Below, one piece after another: positions 59,384 through 64,000 of a stretch of DNA of 64,000 nt (the first letter of the stretch is position 1; every line of letters starts with the position of its first letter). The position numbers and the translations under genes were made by a program. The DNA is from CAZFHA01 sp964518595 (GTDB lineage Bacteria > Bacillota > Clostridia > Saccharofermentanales > Saccharofermentanaceae). The notes under the pieces are model-generated. The model was not told the DNA's origin. It did no database searches and saw only the letters and a program-made list of their open reading frames with translations. The stretch covers positions 84,712 to 148,711 of the forward strand of contig CAZFHA010000007.1 of the NCBI GenBank assembly GCA_964518595.1, read 5' to 3'.

Positions 59384-61798
59384 CTAGTGACCGCGCCGTA
59401 CCTCAATTACATCTTTGACCTTTTTTAAATGATTCACAAGGCGCTCATACTGCCCCTGACTCTTTACTTCAATAGTCATATGAAAGCTAGCCGTAGCATC
59501 TTTGTGTGACTGTATCTGAGCATTAATTAAGGACACCTTTTCATCAGAAATAATATTTGAAATATCTGCCAGCAAGTGGCGCCGATCTTGTGCCAAGATG
59601 CTGATCTCAACCTGATAGCTCTCCTCCACCCCACGTTTACTCCAATACACTTCTATGAGGCGGGAAGCCCTTTCGGCATCCTTGGCACTGCCTGCAGAAT
59701 TTTTCATGATATTACGGATATTACTACAGTCAATTCGGTGTATACCTACGCCATTTCCCCGGGTAATATAGCCAATAATCTGATCTCCCGGAACAGGACT
59801 GCAGCAGCGGGCTAGATGAACTAAACAATTATCAATGCCCTTAACAGTAATGCCCGAATCGTTCTGACGCTTACGTTTGGTTGGTGCCTTTGTCTTGGTT
59901 AAATTTTTAACCGCGGCGGTTTCTTCACTAATTGTAGCCGGTAAAGGTGAAAACATAACCTGTCCACCAGAAGTGATCCGGTATCCTAAGGCTGTCCGCT
60001 CATCCTCCGGTAAAGACTTAATATATTCGTCCTTCAGCCTTCCTACCACCTTACCAGCCGTAATAGCACCATAACCTATAGACGCATACAAGTCATCAGC
60101 AGTAGCACTTGAATGACGCTTTTGAACCAAAGCTAATAACTCTGGTCTAATCAGCTGGGCATGGGTAAAGCCCAATTTTTTGATTTCACGCTCAACCAAT
60201 TCTTTACCGTGAAGGATATTCTCATCTCTCATTTCCTTCTTGAACCACTGATTAATTTTTGAACGGGCAGCCGAACTCTTGACAATCTTTAGCCAATCCC
60301 GTGATGGACCATGAACCTTATCTGAAGTAAGGATTTCAATGATATCTCCATTTTGAAGTTCATAGGTTAGGGGCACAATACGTCCGTTAACTTTAGCCCC
60401 ATACATCCGGTTACCAACACCACTATGGATAGTATAGGCAAAATCAATGGGTACAGAATGAGCAGGCAAAGAAATCACATCACCTTTGGGGGTAAATACA
60501 AAAACTTCGTCTGCTACCAAGCCATGTTTAAGTGTATCTAGAAATTCACCTGCGTCTTTTGACTCACCTTGCCAATCTAATATCTGACGCAGCCAAGAAA
60601 GCTTACTATCCAAAGAATCAGGATTATGGGTTCCCTGGGTGTCACCTTCTTTATATTTCCAATGGGCGGCAATACCATATTCTGCAGTACGATGCATGGC
60701 GAAGGTTCTAATCTGCACCTCGAAAGGAATTCCCTTCCCCCCAATTACTGTAGTATGTAAAGACTGATACATATTAGGTTTGGGCATGGCAATGTAATCT
60801 TTAAATCGTCCGGGAATGGGATAATAAAGATCATGAACTAAGCCCAAAACGGCATAACAATCGGTAACCGTTCCTACAATAATTCGGCAAGCAAACAAAT
60901 CAAAAATCTGATCTAAATTCTTGCCTTGTTTTTTCATCTTGTTGTAGATACTATAAAAATGTTTAGGTCTACCTTCGATCTCTGCATCAATTCCCATTTC
61001 TGCAATGCGCCTCTGGAGTTCGCCAATCACTTCACCCAAAAACTCTTCCCGCTCCGAGCGCTTTTGTGCAATGGAGCCCACTAATTCATAGTAGGCCTCC
61101 TTATCTAAGTAGCGTAAACAAAGATCTTCTAACTCCCACTTAATTTTATAGATACCTAAGCGGTGTGCCAGCGGTGCATAAATATCACGAGTTTCGAGAG
61201 CCTTTTCTACTTGCTTCTCCTGAGAAAGATGCTTAATTGTACGCATATTGTGGAGCCTATCCGCTAACTTTATAAGCACTACACGAATATCCTTAGCCAT
61301 CGCCAAGAGCATTTTGCGCATATTTTCTGCTTGTATTTCTTCTTTAGAAGAATATGGAATTCGACCTAATTTAGTAACGCCATCCACCAACCAAGCTACA
61401 TCAGCACCAAATAATTCACTAATCAATTCAGTACTAACGGCAGTATCCTCTACAGTATCATGAAGTAAAGCTGCCACTAAGGTATCAGCATCTACTTCCA
61501 GCTCTGTTAAAATTTCCGTAGTCGCCAAGGGGTGAATAATATAGGGTTGCCCCGTCTTTCGAATCTGCGGCCCATGTGCCTTATAGGCAAAGACAAAAGC
61601 ATTTCTAATCTTCTGTGATTCATCTCTGTCGGAGTAACTCTTGTAACGCTGAATAATTTCATCCAGTGACTCCATAATCTCAGGTGCCAAGTCCGAAGGC
61701 ACAGTAAAATCGCGCAAGTCGTTAAAAAAATCAGCTAACTTTTGCCGTTCTTCCATCATTTCCGGTGTAAGCTTGTGCTCTTTCTTATGTTCAGTCAT
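59384..61798 (-). CDS. rel: Bifunctional (p)ppGpp synthetase/hydrolase (Rel)
   Basis: 804 aa, long for the family (about 730-740). N-terminal extension of about 40-50 charged residues, then an HD hydrolase domain (QPYIIHPLATTEILTELEVD; LLHDTVEDTAVS), a synthetase domain (IEGRPKHFYSIYNKMKKQGK; FACRIIVGTVTDCYAVLG; MYQSLHTTVIG), a TGS domain (VFVFTPKGDVISLPAHSVPIDFAY in part), a zinc-finger/RIS region (HLARCCSPVPGDQIIGYITR) and a C-terminal ACT domain. Both catalytic halves look intact, so it can make and degrade the alarmone. The ATG overlaps the recJ stop by 4 bp. Confidence 0.95.
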   Translation of the reverse strand: MTEHKKEHKLTPEMMEERQKLADFFNDLRDFTVPSDLAPEIMESLDEIIQRYKSYSDRDESQKIRNAFVFAYKAHGPQIRKTGQPYIIHPLATTEILTELEVDADTLVAALLHDTVEDTAVSTELISELFGADVAWLVDGVTKLGRIPYSSKEEIQAENMRKMLLAMAKDIRVVLIKLADRLHNMRTIKHLSQEKQVEKALETRDIYAPLAHRLGIYKIKWELEDLCLRYLDKEAYYELVGSIAQKRSEREEFLGEVIGELQRRIAEMGIDAEIEGRPKHFYSIYNKMKKQGKNLDQIFDLFACRIIVGTVTDCYAVLGLVHDLYYPIPGRFKDYIAMPKPNMYQSLHTTVIGGKGIPFEVQIRTFAMHRTAEYGIAAHWKYKEGDTQGTHNPDSLDSKLSWLRQILDWQGESKDAGEFLDTLKHGLVADEVFVFTPKGDVISLPAHSVPIDFAYTIHSGVGNRMYGAKVNGRIVPLTYELQNGDIIEILTSDKVHGPSRDWLKIVKSSAARSKINQWFKKEMRDENILHGKELVEREIKKLGFTHAQLIRPELLALVQKRHSSATADDLYASIGYGAITAGKVVGRLKDEYIKSLPEDERTALGYRITSGGQVMFSPLPATISEETAAVKNLTKTKAPTKRKRQNDSGITVKGIDNCLVHLARCCSPVPGDQIIGYITRGNGVGIHRIDCSNIRNIMKNSAGSAKDAERASRLIEVYWSKRGVEESYQVEISILAQDRRHLLADISNIISDEKVSLINAQIQSHKDATASFHMTIEVKSQGQYERLVNHLKKVKDVIEVRRGH

Positions 61799-63936
61799 GC
61801 TGTTAATCCCCCCTCCGTCACGAGCCGTTTAAAGGTTGCAGATTCCTCCAGTTTAACCTTTCCATCCACAAATAACAAGGTAAAGCCCAAGATAGATTCA
61901 TACCTTCCCCAGATTTTTAACAGTCCACTTTCTGCAAAAATATCTAAAATTCGCGCCAATGAAAAGGCATTGAGGCTTAACTCTCCACAGCCCTCAAGCC
62001 ATGCTGCCAATAATTGGCAGTGACCAATAAAAGACTCTTGTGCAAAGCTCTGCTTCAAGAGTTCGTAAACCTTACGAATCTGAGCTCGGCTAGGCATCAT
62101 TTCCGCCATTGATAATCCAGCCAACTGAGCTAACTGCTTAATAGCGATCCCATGCTGATAGAGTTGCTCTACACTATCTTGTTTCGCCTTGCCAAGTCGA
62201 CCAAAATCACTCAAACGTAGGTCTATAACTTGGAGTGTAATGCTTTCTTGTCCCCTCCAAATAGATCTTTGAAGGGTTACAACTAGATCAATCTGACGAC
62301 CTGGGCTATACATGCCTGCCAAAGGACCAAACCCAAAGGCTATTGCCTCCAGGTCTTGAGGTGACTGCTCCTCGGCACAAACTTCCAGCCTTAGCTTAAT
62401 ATGCTTATCATTACCGCACAGACGGCATTCCCTAATCAAACAATTCTCCAGTAAAAAGCGTGGTTCACGATTTCCCTCACCAAAAGGAGCCATTTGAGCA
62501 ATTTCATTATATAGGGCAGAGTCTATGCCCTTCGCCTGCAAAGAAAAATCAACTTGCACGGCTGCATCAAAAGGTACGGGGATACTTTGACCAAATTGGC
62601 TCAGGCGATTACAAAACTCCTCATAAACGGCAAAAGAAAGGCTCAGTCCGGCTGCCTTTGGATGACCACCAAAGGCAGTCATTAAGTCTCGAACAGAACT
62701 GAGGGCTTCAAAAATATTATAGCCGTCGGTAGAGCGAGCCGACCCCTTGAGAATACCCTCATCACCTGACAGCGCCGTTAATACCACTGCCGGACGACCA
62801 TAGCGGCTGACTAAACGTGAGGCGACAATGCCGATTACTCCGGGGTGCCATGACTCGCCCCACACCACCAGAGGACCCATACCAAAACAGGCCGCACCGG
62901 GCTTAGGCTCTACCGCTTCTATCTGAGCAATGGCTTCTGCCAGAATAGAGGCTTCCAATTCCTGACGCCGGCGGTTTTCCTCCGCTAATTCTCCAGCAAT
63001 TCGGTCAGCTTCCTCTTTATCATGGGTAAGCAGTAGCCGAACACCTCTTTGGGCATCACCTAAGCGTCCAGCAGCATTGATTCGCGGCGCTAAGGAAAAG
63101 GCAAGTGTGGTTGCCGTTGCCTCTGGTATAACTTCCTTGTTAGCCACTAAAGTTTTTCGCAAGGCCAGTATTCCCGGACGAGAAGACGCATTAATCTGTT
63201 TAAGTCCAGTTTTAAGTATGGTTCGATTCTCATCAATAATGGGAACTACATCAGCCACTGTCCCCAAAGCGGCAATATCTAAGTAAAGCTGCCAAGCTTC
63301 CTTAGGCGCAGAGAAGTCAGGATATTCCGATAATGCTGCTAGTAATTTTAAGGCTACGCCCACACCAGCCAGCGAAGGAAAGGGGCTTTGACATTCCTGT
63401 CGTCGGGGATTAATAACGGCCACTGCATTAGGTAGCCTTTCACCCAACTCATGATGATCAGTTATGATAACATCAACCCCTTGAGACATGAGCCCTGCTA
63501 CAGCCTCGACACTAGCAACGCCACAATCTACTGTAATAACCAGCTTCACACTTGCGGCCACAATCCTATCAACATGGCTAAGCGATAGACCGTACCCCTC
63601 TACCATCCGATCGGGAATAAGATGGGTTACATTGCCTTGATGCGTCCGCAAAAAATCCACCATCATAGCTGTAGCCGTGACACCGTCACAATCATAGTCT
63701 CCATAAATCAGAATTGACTGCTTTTCTTTGACTGCCGTGCAAATCCGCCTACAAGCCGCTTCCATATCAGGCAGAAGAAAAGGATCATGCCATACAAAGG
63801 AGTTCTCCGTTTCACTCTGATTATTGGGATAAAGCGCTTGCTTCTTTTCGCTTAGCCAGGCTTCAAGGGAAGGATCATTTCCCTGAGATTCTTCCTTCGA
63901 CTCATCCAATTGCCAGCGTTTCTGAATTAATAACAA
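61795..63936 (-). CDS. recJ: Single-stranded-DNA-specific exonuclease RecJ
   Basis: 5'-3' exonuclease of recombination and mismatch repair. The frame opens at a TTG (63975) without a good ribosome binding site; GAGGG 7 nt before a second TTG at 63936 suggests the start (about 713 aa), with the family-like beginning LIQKRWQLDES. DHH motifs: LIYGDYDCDGVTATAMMVDF, VITVDCGVAS, VIITDHHELGERLPNAVAVINPRR. DHHA1 segment: AFGGHPKAAGLSL. OB-like domain and a C-terminal helical region of about 130 aa follow, as in Bacillus-type RecJ. Upstream sequence is cut by the window edge, so the start stays tentative. Confidence 0.92.
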   Translation of the reverse strand: MLLIQKRWQLDESKEESQGNDPSLEAWLSEKKQALYPNNQSETENSFVWHDPFLLPDMEAACRRICTAVKEKQSILIYGDYDCDGVTATAMMVDFLRTHQGNVTHLIPDRMVEGYGLSLSHVDRIVAASVKLVITVDCGVASVEAVAGLMSQGVDVIITDHHELGERLPNAVAVINPRRQECQSPFPSLAGVGVALKLLAALSEYPDFSAPKEAWQLYLDIAALGTVADVVPIIDENRTILKTGLKQINASSRPGILALRKTLVANKEVIPEATATTLAFSLAPRINAAGRLGDAQRGVRLLLTHDKEEADRIAGELAEENRRRQELEASILAEAIAQIEAVEPKPGAACFGMGPLVVWGESWHPGVIGIVASRLVSRYGRPAVVLTALSGDEGILKGSARSTDGYNIFEALSSVRDLMTAFGGHPKAAGLSLSFAVYEEFCNRLSQFGQSIPVPFDAAVQVDFSLQAKGIDSALYNEIAQMAPFGEGNREPRFLLENCLIRECRLCGNDKHIKLRLEVCAEEQSPQDLEAIAFGFGPLAGMYSPGRQIDLVVTLQRSIWRGQESITLQVIDLRLSDFGRLGKAKQDSVEQLYQHGIAIKQLAQLAGLSMAEMMPSRAQIRKVYELLKQSFAQESFIGHCQLLAAWLEGCGELSLNAFSLARILDIFAESGLLKIWGRYESILGFTLLFVDGKVKLEESATFKRLVTEGGLTA

Positions 63937-64000
63937 AGTTATACCCTCACTCACAAACTGATCGATTTGGAACAAGTTATCTCAAATAGAATAACCACCT

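Noticed and set aside
1..64000. CRISPR array, tRNA, rRNA, prophage or transposon
   Set aside because: No regularly spaced repeats, TPsiC-type clover-leaf sequences, rRNA stretches, integrases or transposases were seen on reading both strands; a tRNA scan would settle the tRNA point.

Overview
The window is a bacterial chromosome segment of moderate to low G+C. It fits a Gram-positive, obligately fermentative anaerobe of the Bacillota, most likely class Clostridia. The evidence is an LPXTG-type pilin with a class C sortase, AGGAGG-type ribosome binding sites, TTGACA/TATAAT promoters, pyruvate formate-lyase, a second glycyl radical enzyme, FeoAB, RNase J, and the selenium-dependent molybdenum hydroxylase accessory genes (selD-yedF-yqeC-yqeB-xdhC) typical of Clostridia. 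I see no rRNA, tRNA, CRISPR array, phage gene or insertion sequence. Genus cannot be fixed from the sequence alone.

Layout. 1-923: the end of an osmoprotectant-type ABC operon (ATPase plus the start of the next gene). 1424-6870: a six-gene selenium/sulfur operon (csd-selD-yedF-yqeC-yqeB-xdhC) that would mature a labile-selenium molybdenum hydroxylase encoded elsewhere; its SelD carries an N-terminal DUF3343-like domain. 7052-10459: a small unknown gene and a two-gene pilus locus (pilin and sortase). 10756-27102: a carbohydrate locus. Its minus-strand arm encodes a ribose-type ABC importer, a KDPG/KHG-type aldolase, a double-ABC protein without catalytic motifs, a histidine kinase with almost no extracytoplasmic part, an AraC-type response regulator and a ROK repressor. 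Its divergent plus-strand arm encodes a radical-SAM activase, a glycyl radical enzyme of eliminase type and an FGGY kinase fused to a phosphomannose-isomerase-like domain. A promoter with a 9-bp-arm inverted repeat over its -35 box drives this arm. I consider this locus the best candidate for an undescribed system.

27244-42084 is mixed: lipoprotein, glutaredoxin, CorC/HlyC-like membrane protein, DUF4956 and DUF2871 proteins, SEC-C protein, acetyl esterase, ribokinase, beta-CASP hydrolase, HPr, membrane protein, nagBA and feoAB. 42364-47893 is an alpha-glucosidase/alpha-galactosidase/GPH-symporter operon for alpha-linked oligosaccharides. 47927-63936 is largely core: polysaccharide deacetylase, pflBA, pyruvate kinase, a CmpB-type membrane protein, an SH3-3D cell-wall protein, RNase J with a long basic N-terminal extension, a DEDDh exonuclease, RelA/SpoT and RecJ.

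Together the genes describe a saccharolytic, PEP-coupled, mixed-acid fermenter. Sugars enter through ABC and cation-symport systems and pass through glycolysis (Pyk) to PFL. Amino sugars are recovered by NagAB, and iron for the radical enzymes comes through FeoAB. A 14-bp near-palindrome just downstream of the predicted feoAB start site occurs identically upstream of the exonuclease gene, which hints at shared regulation. Several starts differ from the longest open frame and were moved to codons with a proper ribosome binding site; each case is noted.
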